From JAAZLS01 sp964585925 (GTDB lineage: Bacteria; Bacillota; Dethiobacteria; DTU022): a stretch of 15,732 nucleotides of DNA. Positions 8,352-13,432 of this stretch are shown piece by piece. Position 1 is the stretch's first letter, and the number at the start of each line of letters is the position of its first letter. The position numbers and the translations under genes are program-made. Under the pieces are notes generated by a model that saw nothing but the letters and a program-made list of their open reading frames with translations, searched no databases and had not been told where the DNA came from. The DNA lies in the NCBI GenBank assembly GCA_964585925.1, contig CAZPFS010000039.1, positions 1 through 15,732 on the forward strand. Reading direction: 5' to 3'.

Positions 8352-8455
8352 AAGCAACATATTCCCCAAAGCTCTTCCTCCGGTTTCTCCTCTCCCAATC
8401 ACCGCCGGCAACGGCGGCGATGTAAGCCACGGGATCAGGCCCGTGGCTTTTTTTT
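8352..8455 (+). ncRNA. csfG: candidate CsfG-type sporulation small RNA
   Basis: Predicted non-coding RNA of about 104 nt. Its parts are a forespore-type promoter just upstream, a C/U-rich stretch with TCTTCCTCC (8373-8381) and TTTCTCCTCTCCC (8384-8396), a stem (8398-8421) whose six-pair core CCGCCG/CGGCGG closes a GCAA tetraloop, and a terminator of nine pairs plus eight T (8425-8455). It lies directly upstream of rsmD (ylbH). From memory, CsfG of endospore formers is a forespore RNA encoded in the ylbG-ylbH gap and expressed under sigma-F and sigma-G, so position, promoter and structure all agree. No open reading frame with a ribosome site exists here. The C/U-rich segments could pair with Shine-Dalgarno sequences, but the target is unknown. 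The symbol is a proposed orthology, not confirmed by a covariance search. Confidence 0.72.
8425..8455 (+). terminator. intrinsic terminator of the csfG-like RNA
   Basis: AGCCACGGG (8425-8433) pairs perfectly with CCCGTGGCT (8440-8448) across a six-base loop, and a run of eight T (8448-8455) follows on the plus strand. No plus-strand protein gene lies upstream nearby, which argues for an RNA gene ending here. Confidence 0.85.
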
Positions 8456-8464
8456 AAATTATAA

Positions 8465-8486
8465 CGGCGGGCACTGAGGCCCGCCG
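8465..8486 (-). terminator. terminator hairpin of the SASP gene
   Basis: An eight-pair GC-rich stem, CGGCGGGC (8465-8472) with GCCCGCCG (8479-8486), has a six-base loop. On the minus strand it is followed by TTATAATTT, a weak U tract. It lies about 29 bases beyond the SASP stop codon. Confidence 0.65.
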
Positions 8487-8514
8487 GATGTACAACTGAT
8501 GTATTAGGACACAT

Positions 8515-8748
8515 TTACGGACGAATTACAGGAGCAGGATTGACCTGCTTTCCTGCCATAGCAGCCTGGGCCTGTTGGACCAGTCTCCGGGTAATGGTCC
8601 CACCCACCGAACCGTTCTGGCGGGAGGTCAACTCACCGAGGTCTCCAGTATAATCGAGACCAAGCTCATTGGCGATCTCGAACTTCATGTTCTCGATTGC
8701 CTGTTCCGCTTCTCGCACCATTATTCTCCTGCTACCACTCTTGGGCAT
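8515..8748 (-). CDS. alpha/beta-type small acid-soluble spore protein
   Basis: DNA-binding spore coat-core protein of 77 residues that saturates forespore DNA, shields it from UV and heat, and is degraded at germination. The germination-protease site is recognisable in FEIANELG (cut expected between Glu24 and Ile25). The second family signature, GDLGELTSRQNGSVGGTITR, spans residues 35-54. The ATG follows an ideal AAGGAGGTGA by about six bases, as expected for a very highly translated gene. A sigma-G-type promoter lies at 8781-8809 and a hairpin terminator at 8465-8486, so it is monocistronic. It and the csfG-like RNA are transcribed toward each other. Which of several SASP paralogues it is cannot be decided. 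Confidence 0.96.
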   Translation of the reverse strand: MPKSGSRRIMVREAEQAIENMKFEIANELGLDYTGDLGELTSRQNGSVGGTITRRLVQQAQAAMAGKQVNPAPVIRP

Positions 8749-8780
8749 TTGTTTTCACCTCCTTTTCATAATGGTGCCCT

Positions 8781-8809
8781 TAGTATGGCAGCAATTTTAA
8801 ACGTTATAC
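8781..8809 (-). promoter_or_regulatory. sigma-G-type promoter of the SASP gene
   Basis: On the minus strand GTATA (8805-8809), a 17-base spacer and CATACTA (8781-8787) match the forespore sigma-G consensus. The start would be near 8774, giving a leader of about 25 bases that carries the Shine-Dalgarno sequence. Confidence 0.82.
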
Positions 8810-8856
8810 TTAGAAAAATTTTCATTAACAAAACCATTAGTTTGTTCCATTTTACG

Positions 8857-8884
8857 CAAAAAATCCCCGCTTTTCAGCAAGGAT
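8857..8884 (-). terminator. terminator of the asp23-fakA-degV operon
   Basis: On the minus strand ATCCTTGC pairs with GCGGGGAT (8863-8884, six-base loop) and a run of six T follows (8857-8862). Two of the pairs are G-U on this strand but A-C mismatches on the other, so the structure is directional for minus-strand transcripts leaving degV. Confidence 0.8.
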
Positions 8885-8899
8885 TTTTTTAAACGTTTT

Positions 8900-9742
8900 T
8901 TAGAAAACCGGGCTTGCCATTATACCCAATATACCCGGCCCGGCATGGGAACCTATTACCGGGCCTACGGAAGATATAAATACCTCCTCCAGATCAAGCT
9001 CGGCCTGAATAATGTCTTTCAGCTTAAGGGCTCCTTCCAGATCGGCATCATTTACAATGGCCAATTTTAAGGGTTTCTGGCTTTTAAAATCCTCATATAC
9101 CAGCTCCAGCATCCTGGCCAGGGCCCGGGACTGCCCTCGAACCTGTTCCAGGGGCGCGATCATCCCCTTTTCCACCGTAAGCAGGGGTTTTATATTGAGC
9201 ATTGACCCGAATAATGCCTTGGCCTTACCGATCCTTCCACTTCGGTGCATATATTTCAGGGTATCCACAAAAAAATATGTTTTTATACTCCGGCGATAGT
9301 GTTCAATGACCTTCTCGATCTCCTCTCGGCATTCTCCCCGGTTGGCCGCCCGGGCGGCCTCTATGGCCACCATCCCCGTCCCCATGGAGGCAAGCTCCGA
9401 GTCATATATATTGATTTTTAAGTCGGGGAGCGCTTCTCGGGCGGCATTGGCAGAGTGAACGGTGCCGCTTAAAACCTGTGAAATGTGAATGGACATTATT
9501 TCATCATCCGGTCCGGCAATTTTTTGATACGCTTCCTTGAAATCCTCGGGTGAGGGCTGGGAAGTGCGCGGGTGATCGCCCGACGCCACCAGTTTTTCAT
9601 AAAAACGAGCAGGTGTAATTTCAACCCAATCCAAATAACATTCTTCCCCAAAAAATACCCGCAGCGGTACCGAAGAAATATTTTCTTTGGTCATGATCTC
9701 TTCCGGTATATCCGCGGTACTATCGGTTACAATCCTGATCAT
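8900..9742 (-). CDS. DegV family fatty-acid-binding protein (FakB-like)
   Basis: DegV-fold protein of 280 residues that holds a fatty acid in a tunnel and presents its carboxylate to the kinase FakA. Family landmarks are VTDSTADIP (5-13), RTSQPSP (59-65), LSGT (91-94), YMHRSGRIG (164-172) and GSHAGPG (264-270). Thr60, Ser92, Arg170 and His266 fall where the ligand-contacting residues of staphylococcal FakB lie. The ATG has AGGAGG six bases upstream. It sits 19 bases after fakA, so kinase and acyl-carrier are probably made from one transcript. Its acyl-chain preference cannot be read from the sequence. Confidence 0.93.
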   Translation of the reverse strand: MIRIVTDSTADIPEEIMTKENISSVPLRVFFGEECYLDWVEITPARFYEKLVASGDHPRTSQPSPEDFKEAYQKIAGPDDEIMSIHISQVLSGTVHSANAAREALPDLKINIYDSELASMGTGMVAIEAARAANRGECREEIEKVIEHYRRSIKTYFFVDTLKYMHRSGRIGKAKALFGSMLNIKPLLTVEKGMIAPLEQVRGQSRALARMLELVYEDFKSQKPLKLAIVNDADLEGALKLKDIIQAELDLEEVFISSVGPVIGSHAGPGILGIMASPVF

Positions 9743-9761
9743 TGTTCTCCTCCTAATATGA

Positions 9762-11414
9762 TTATTCCACCCCTACAAAGTAGGGATACAGCGGCTGTCC
9801 GCCAAAATATACTTCTACCTGCTGATGGGGATACCGTTCGATTAGATCTTGGGTTACCCGTTCCAACTCCTCTGGCGGCACGCCCTGGCCCCAATAGATA
9901 GAAATAATTTCATCTTCGGAATCGATCATCTTTGAAATCAAGGCCAACAGAACTTTTTCTCGGTCCGGACCCACCTCCTGCAGTTGATCGCCGGCCATAC
10001 CCAGCCATTCTCCGGTAGCTATGTTCTGGCCGTTTATGCTGGCATCCCGGATCGCCTCAGTAACCTGGCCGCTTTTAACCGTGGATAAAACCTTTTCCGC
10101 TTGTTTAATCAACTTTTCCAGCGACTCTTCCTGGCGGTTGATCTGGGCGAGCACACTTAAACCTTCCGGGATAGATGTGGTGGGAATTACTTCAATTTCC
10201 AGTTCGGGCCTCAGGGTAACCGCTTGCCTAGCTGCCAGCAAAATATTCTTGTTATTGGGCAGGATAAGTATTTTGAGAAAAGGAATTTTATCAATCGTTT
10301 CCAGAAAATCGTTGGCACTGGTATTCATGGTCTGGCCGCCCGGAACCACCGCCGTAGCCCCGATGCTATAAAACATTTCATCCAAACCCTTTCCGCAGGA
10401 AACAGCCAGCACGGCTACCTGGCGGGGATCTTTTTCCGACAGGCTTTCACCGGCTGTCAGATGGCGGTGCTGATCCCTCATATTGTCTATTTTTAGATCA
10501 TGAAGCGATCCCCGGCGCAGACAGGCGGTCAATACCGACCCCGGCTGCTCGGTATGAATATGAACCCTGATCAGATCCCCTCCTCCCACAACCAGCAGAG
10601 AATCACCCAAAACCTCGAGCTCGCGTTTGAGTTCATCCGCCGCCAGACCTGATCCTTTGATCATCAGCTCGGTGCAGTAACCCTTAGCTATTTCCGCCGG
10701 TAGATTAAATATCCGGGTATGTTTGGAAGGGGCCGGATCCACATTTTGATCTGACGGTACATGCTCGGGCAGGCCATCTCCTAAATTATTCCATATCTGT
10801 TCCAGATAACGGCAATACCCATTATATATGCACAGTAATCCCATCCCTCCGGAATCAACCACTCCCGCTTCACGCAAAACCGGCAGCAAGCGAGGAGTAT
10901 CCTCCAGCGAGATGCGGGCCGCGGCGCAGATACTTTTAAAAAATTCAAAATAACTGCTTTTGATCCCCGCTTCCCTCACAGCGGTCCGGGCAGCCTCCCG
11001 GGCCACCGTAAGGATGGTCCCTTCCACCGGTCGCATTACCGCCCGGTAAGCAGTGGCCACCCCGGACATCAACCCTTCCGCAAAATCAGCGGGGTACAGA
11101 TCCTGTTTACCTTCAACCCCCAGAGCAAACCCCCGGAATAACTGAGACAGGATTACTCCGGAATTTCCCCGGGCTCCCCTCAAAGTGCTCTCCTCTATGG
11201 TTCTAACTACAGCGCCCAGCGAGTGTTGATCCGGGGCAAGATCATTTAACGCATCCACTGCTGCCATCAGCGTAAGCCTCATATTGGTTCCGGTGTCCCC
11301 ATCGGGCACCGGGAACACGTTGAGATTATTGATATCCTTTTCCTGTTCAAACAATTCTTTTGCTCCCCAAATAAACAGGTTTTTTAACTGCCTTCCCTGC
11401 AATGTTTCGATCAA
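9762..11414 (-). CDS. fakA: fatty acid kinase subunit FakA (YloV, DAK2 domain)
   Basis: Kinase of 550 residues that phosphorylates FakB-bound fatty acids to acyl-phosphates feeding phospholipid synthesis. The N-terminal DAK2-type nucleotide domain (about 1-200) shows FPVPDGDTGTNM (34-45), with the metal-binding aspartates, and RGARGNSGVILSQLFRG (79-95), followed by DSGGMGLL near 190. The middle and C-terminal parts (about 230-550) correspond to the FakA linker and DegV-like FakB-interaction region. The start is TTG (11412-11414). The asp23 stop codon lies inside its Shine-Dalgarno stretch (AGGGGTGA), so the genes are eight bases apart and likely coupled. Upstream asp23 and downstream degV complete the conserved yloU-yloV arrangement. 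Confidence 0.95.
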   Translation of the reverse strand: MIETLQGRQLKNLFIWGAKELFEQEKDINNLNVFPVPDGDTGTNMRLTLMAAVDALNDLAPDQHSLGAVVRTIEESTLRGARGNSGVILSQLFRGFALGVEGKQDLYPADFAEGLMSGVATAYRAVMRPVEGTILTVAREAARTAVREAGIKSSYFEFFKSICAAARISLEDTPRLLPVLREAGVVDSGGMGLLCIYNGYCRYLEQIWNNLGDGLPEHVPSDQNVDPAPSKHTRIFNLPAEIAKGYCTELMIKGSGLAADELKRELEVLGDSLLVVGGGDLIRVHIHTEQPGSVLTACLRRGSLHDLKIDNMRDQHRHLTAGESLSEKDPRQVAVLAVSCGKGLDEMFYSIGATAVVPGGQTMNTSANDFLETIDKIPFLKILILPNNKNILLAARQAVTLRPELEIEVIPTTSIPEGLSVLAQINRQEESLEKLIKQAEKVLSTVKSGQVTEAIRDASINGQNIATGEWLGMAGDQLQEVGPDREKVLLALISKMIDSEDEIISIYWGQGVPPEELERVTQDLIERYPHQQVEVYFGGQPLYPYFVGVE

Positions 11415-11422
11415 CTAGCTCT

Positions 11423-11809
11423 TCACCCCTGTCTTTTTGCGGCCTGAACCCCTTGAATATGAACATTAACCTCCACTACCGGGATCCCGGTAACCTTTTC
11501 CATAAAATATTTTACTTTTTCCATCACATTTGAGGCCACCTCCGGGATCCTGGTTCCATAGCCGACTATAACGTACAAATCAACCATCAACCTGTTTTCC
11601 CTAAATTGGATTTTTACCCCGCGGGAAAAATTTTCCCTTTTAAGCAGTTCCGCCCAACCGTCCTTAAGACTAATGGCCGCCATTCCCACCAACCCGTAAC
11701 ACTCCACTGCAGCCTGCCCGGCCAGGTTGGAGAGCATCTCCACGGATAGCACCACCTCACCCAGCGATGTTTCTATAACATTCCCGCGGTTAGGATAAAC
11801 AACTGACAA
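11423..11809 (-). CDS. Asp23/Gls24 family envelope protein (YloU)
   Basis: Small Asp23/Gls24-domain protein of 128 residues, conserved in Firmicutes immediately before the DAK2 gene. Typical features are GEVVLSVEMLSNLAGQAAVECYG near the N-terminus, a central strand pair with VDLYVIVGYGTRIPEVASNV (about 76-95), and VVEVNVHIQGV at the end. Members are cytosolic or membrane-peripheral and tied to envelope stress; the exact role in this operon is not established. The start is TTG (11807-11809) with AAGGTGGTGA about five bases upstream. It is the first gene of the operon with fakA and the DegV protein, behind a sigma-A promoter at 11872-11901. Confidence 0.9.
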   Translation of the reverse strand: MSVVYPNRGNVIETSLGEVVLSVEMLSNLAGQAAVECYGLVGMAAISLKDGWAELLKRENFSRGVKIQFRENRLMVDLYVIVGYGTRIPEVASNVMEKVKYFMEKVTGIPVVEVNVHIQGVQAAKRQG

Positions 11810-11847
11810 TTATTTCACCACCTTCAACCTGTAAAGGTATAAAAAAT

Positions 11848-11873
11848 ATATGAGCACATAAATGTGCTCATAT
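11848..11873. repeat. 11-bp-arm inverted repeat over the asp23 operon start point
   Basis: ATATGAGCACA (11848-11858) is perfectly repeated in inverse as TGTGCTCATAT (11863-11873) around TAAA. It overlaps the predicted -10 box and start point of the asp23 promoter, as an operator would. On the minus strand it is also followed by six T, so it could instead act as a terminator for a longer transcript. Confidence 0.8.
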
Positions 11874-11901
11874 TCTACCATTACCATCATGAACCTTTCA
11901 A
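11872..11901 (-). promoter_or_regulatory. sigma-A promoter of the asp23-fakA-degV operon
   Basis: On the minus strand TTGAAA (11896-11901), an 18-base spacer and TAGAAT (11872-11877) predict a start near 11865, about 56 bases before the asp23 start codon. Confidence 0.65.
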
Positions 11902-11960
11902 CTGTAAAACCTCATCACAAATTTTAATAGTATTCTGTTTATACGCGGCAAAAGGGTGAA

Positions 11961-11984
11961 AAGCATGGAAGCATGGAAGCATGG
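11961..11984. repeat. three tandem copies of AAGCATGG
   Basis: Three exact head-to-tail copies of the 8-mer AAGCATGG lie between the divergent asp23 and rpmB promoters, about 23 bases upstream of the rpmB -35 box. The function is unknown. Confidence 0.9.
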
Positions 11985-12006
11985 CACATCGCCCGGTTAG
12001 ATTTTC

Positions 12007-12035
12007 TTGTTTATATCTTGAAGCTGTGTTAATAT
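12007..12035 (+). promoter_or_regulatory. likely sigma-A promoter of rpmB
   Basis: TTGTTT (12007-12012), a 17-base spacer and TAATAT (12030-12035) precede rpmB. A start near 12042 gives a leader of about 43 bases carrying AGGAGG. Confidence 0.55.
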
Positions 12036-12084
12036 TATGACCGGGACAGGCAGCACAAGATACCAGGCAGTCAGGAGGTTTATC

Positions 12085-12276
12085 ATGGCCAAGGTTTGTG
12101 TTATATGCGGTAAAAGCAAGGCTACAGGTTTCCAGGTAAGTCACTCCCACCGGAAAACCAAAAGGGTATGGAACCCAAATATCCATAAGGTCAAAATACT
12201 GTTTAAAGGAAGCCCTAGGAGATTAAATGTATGCAGCCGTTGTCTGAAATCAGGCAAGGTAGAGCGGGCTTTGTAA
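12085..12276 (+). CDS. rpmB: 50S ribosomal protein L28
   Basis: Basic 63-residue large-subunit ribosomal protein. The family start MAKVCVICGK and the central VSHSHRKTKRVWNPN are clear. Two Cys pairs, CVIC (5-8) and CSRC near 52-55, mark the zinc-binding form. The open frame extends 48 bases further upstream, but the ATG at 12085-12087 is chosen because AGGAGG sits seven bases before it and it gives the conserved N-terminus. As in B. subtilis, it is divergent from the yloU-yloV (asp23-fakA) operon. It converges with spoVM, with two hairpins between them. Confidence 0.97.
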   Translation: MAKVCVICGKSKATGFQVSHSHRKTKRVWNPNIHKVKILFKGSPRRLNVCSRCLKSGKVERAL

Positions 12277-12292
12277 TCCGGGCAATATTTTT

Positions 12293-12328
12293 CAAGATGG
12301 GGCTGCCCGGCAAAGCAGCCCCATCTTG
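12293..12328 (+). terminator. 14-pair hairpin downstream of rpmB
   Basis: CAAGATGGGGCTGC (12293-12306) pairs perfectly with GCAGCCCCATCTTG (12315-12328) across an eight-base loop, 17 bases after the rpmB stop codon. It lacks a U tract on either strand. It may be a 3' mRNA stabiliser or a factor-assisted terminator rather than a classic intrinsic one. Confidence 0.6.
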
Positions 12329-12401
12329 ACCAACATGAATGCAAGCACCCCAACTGCGGCCTCACAACGCCCGGCAATTATTACCGGTTGATTGCCATAA
12401 C

Positions 12402-12429
12402 AATTTGCCCGGCCATAACCGGGCAAATT
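12402..12429. terminator. 11-pair hairpin between rpmB and spoVM
   Basis: AATTTGCCCGG (12402-12412) pairs perfectly with CCGGGCAAATT (12419-12429) with a six-base loop. On the plus strand it is followed by AATTTTCT. It probably serves as the terminator for rpmB and possibly for the convergent spoVM transcript. Confidence 0.6.
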
Positions 12430-12446
12430 AATTTTCTATGTTAGTT

Positions 12447-12527
12447 TTAATTCTTTACAAACAGCCCAAATATTCCCTTGACTAATCCTCTAAACAACCT
12501 TGGCACCTTAACCGCATAAAAGCGCAT
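12447..12527 (-). CDS. spoVM: stage V sporulation protein M (SpoVM)
   Basis: Amphipathic peptide of 26 residues, exactly the length of B. subtilis SpoVM, which lies on the forespore outer membrane, senses its convex curvature and recruits SpoIVA to start coat assembly. The sequence begins MRFYAVKVPRLF against MKFYTIKLPKFL of Bacillus. Pro9 is conserved, and the amphipathic helix continues with Gly14 and basic residues at 13, 17 and 25. The ATG has AAGGGGGA seven bases upstream. Its place next to rpmB matches Bacillus synteny. It follows the 57-residue membrane gene by 42 bases. A separate sigma-E promoter, expected from Bacillus, is not clear here. Confidence 0.93.
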   Translation of the reverse strand: MRFYAVKVPRLFRGLVKGIFGLFVKN

Positions 12528-12569
12528 ATTAAAATCCCCCTTTCAAGGATTATTAATGCTCTTCCCCAA

Positions 12570-12743
12570 CTAGTAATACCGTTCATATACATAGAGCTGC
12601 CACCCGAACCATATAAATAGTACCCCCAGTGCCAGAGGCCACAGGAAAAGGGGTAACGCCTTTACCACCAGCAGCACCCCTCCCAACGCCAGAATAATCC
12701 CGCCGCTTTTTCTGAAAAATAAGCCAAGCCTTCTGGCACCCAC
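12570..12743 (-). CDS. 57-residue hydrophobic membrane protein, unknown function
   Basis: Unrecognised small protein read from GTG (12741-12743), seven bases or less after GGGAGGGG. It starts MGARRLGLFFRKSG, has two hydrophobic helices (about 14-30 and 32-50) joined by a Lys-Ala-Leu-Pro turn, and ends with an aromatic tail (WQLYVYERYY). The positive N-terminus suggests both ends face the cytosol. Four things support coding: a good ribosome site, a sigma-A promoter (12785-12813), a clean two-helix hairpin pattern and position just upstream of spoVM. No function can be assigned. It could be a membrane partner made with SpoVM or merely a neighbour. Confidence 0.75.
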   Translation of the reverse strand: MGARRLGLFFRKSGGIILALGGVLLVVKALPLFLWPLALGVLFIWFGWQLYVYERYY

Positions 12744-12784
12744 CTTTTCCCCTCCCTGTTATCAATAAGCATTATTGCCTTTTT

Positions 12785-12813
12785 ATTATATGCAGCCGCA
12801 AAATTTGTGTTAA
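12785..12813 (-). promoter_or_regulatory. sigma-A promoter of the small membrane protein gene
   Basis: On the minus strand TTAACA (12808-12813), a 17-base spacer and a perfect TATAAT (12785-12790) lie about 41 bases upstream of the GTG start. Confidence 0.75.
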
Positions 12814-12923
12814 TGCGGGGGAAATAAATTAGCTTTATTGGTATAAAATAAACCGTCAGGAATGCTTGCCTTTCCGCCGGCAGGTTTTAATTATAGGCCG
12901 TTTAACCGTTGAAATTCAAATTA

Positions 12924-12952
12924 TTGCGGACGCCCCGGTACTGTGTTATTAT
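12924..12952 (+). promoter_or_regulatory. promoter of tRNA-Leu
   Basis: TTGCGG (12924-12929), a 17-base spacer and TATTAT (12947-12952) place the start near 12959, four bases before the mature tRNA. Confidence 0.65.
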
Positions 12953-12962
12953 TGGATCACAG

Positions 12963-13048
12963 GCCGAAGTGGCGGAACAGGCAGACGCACACGACTCAAA
13001 ATCGTGCGGGCTACGCCCATGCGGGTTCGACTCCCGCCTTCGGCACCA
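12963..13048 (+). tRNA. tRNA-Leu, anticodon CAA
   Basis: Class II tRNA with CCA encoded. The acceptor stem GCCGAAG (12963-12969) pairs with CTTCGGC (13038-13044). The anticodon stem CACGA/TCGTG encloses CTCAAAA with anticodon CAA at 12997-12999, which reads UUG. The long variable arm GGGCTACGCCC and the T-loop GGTTCGACTCC are present. A terminator follows at once. Its 3' end is a typical integrase attachment site, and a recombinase remnant lies about 75 bases downstream. Confidence 0.97.
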
Positions 13049-13058
13049 AGTCCATGAA

Positions 13059-13090
13059 AGCCCTGGAGTAAACCTTCAGGGCTGTTTTTT
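13059..13090 (+). terminator. intrinsic terminator of tRNA-Leu
   Basis: AGCCCTG (13059-13065) pairs with CAGGGCT (13077-13083), extended inward by further pairs, and is followed by GTTTTTT. Confidence 0.85.
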
Positions 13091-13121
13091 CCCCAGCCCC
13101 ATGTTGTCACCCTCATCCTCC

Positions 13122-13432
13122 TTAATCCTTATGCTCCGGGAACACGTTCAAAATGACCTTTGCCGAGGATACCTTTGAGCTGTAATCTAAGTGCGTGTAG
13201 ATTTTCGACGTTGTGGAGATGTCGCTATGCCCCAGCCATTCCTGGATCTATTTCAGGCTTACTCCGTTGGCATACAGCAGGCTGGCGCAGCTATGGCGAA
13301 GGTCGTGGAAACGGATTTTTTTGAGGCCGTGGTTCTTCACCATCAGCGCAAAATGCTGGGTGATATAGCCCGGCTTAATCCGTTCGCCCACCTCGTCCAC
13401 ATAGATGTACTCCAGATAGTCGTTACACTGAC
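13122..13432 (-). pseudogene. tyrosine recombinase (phage-type integrase), C-terminal remnant with internal stop
   Basis: Only the last ~100 codons of a tyrosine recombinase remain. The minus strand reads NDYLEYIYVDEVGERIKP, ITQHF, then RFHDLRHSCASLLYANGV with the catalytic HxxR, WLGHSDISTT with the second conserved His, and IYTHLDY with the nucleophilic Tyr, ending HKD-stop at 13122-13124. A TAG at 13248-13250 interrupts the frame before IQEWLGHS, where relatives carry a sense codon. The N-terminal two thirds are missing, cut by the IS66-like element whose sequence begins at about 13433. Its position next to tRNA-Leu suggests a former integrative element at that tRNA. It is very probably non-functional. 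Confidence 0.9.

Noticed and set aside
8340..8450. Minus-strand stretch with GGAGGAAGAGC and GGGG resembling part of a c-di-AMP (ydaO) riboswitch
   Set aside because: The second half of that riboswitch (the ACCCGACAGCTAACC block) is absent, and the similarity is only the reverse complement of the C/U-rich small RNA segment.
8332..8514. 60-codon minus-strand open frame after the SASP gene
   Set aside because: It runs through two terminator hairpins, has no good ribosome site and no protein-like pattern. The RNA gene on the other strand explains the sequence better.
11887..12186. 99-codon minus-strand frame opposite rpmB
   Set aside because: It is antisense to the conserved L28 gene, crosses its promoter and has no family resemblance.
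12866..13178. Plus-strand frames across tRNA-Leu
   Set aside because: They are accidental readings through a clear tRNA gene and its terminator.
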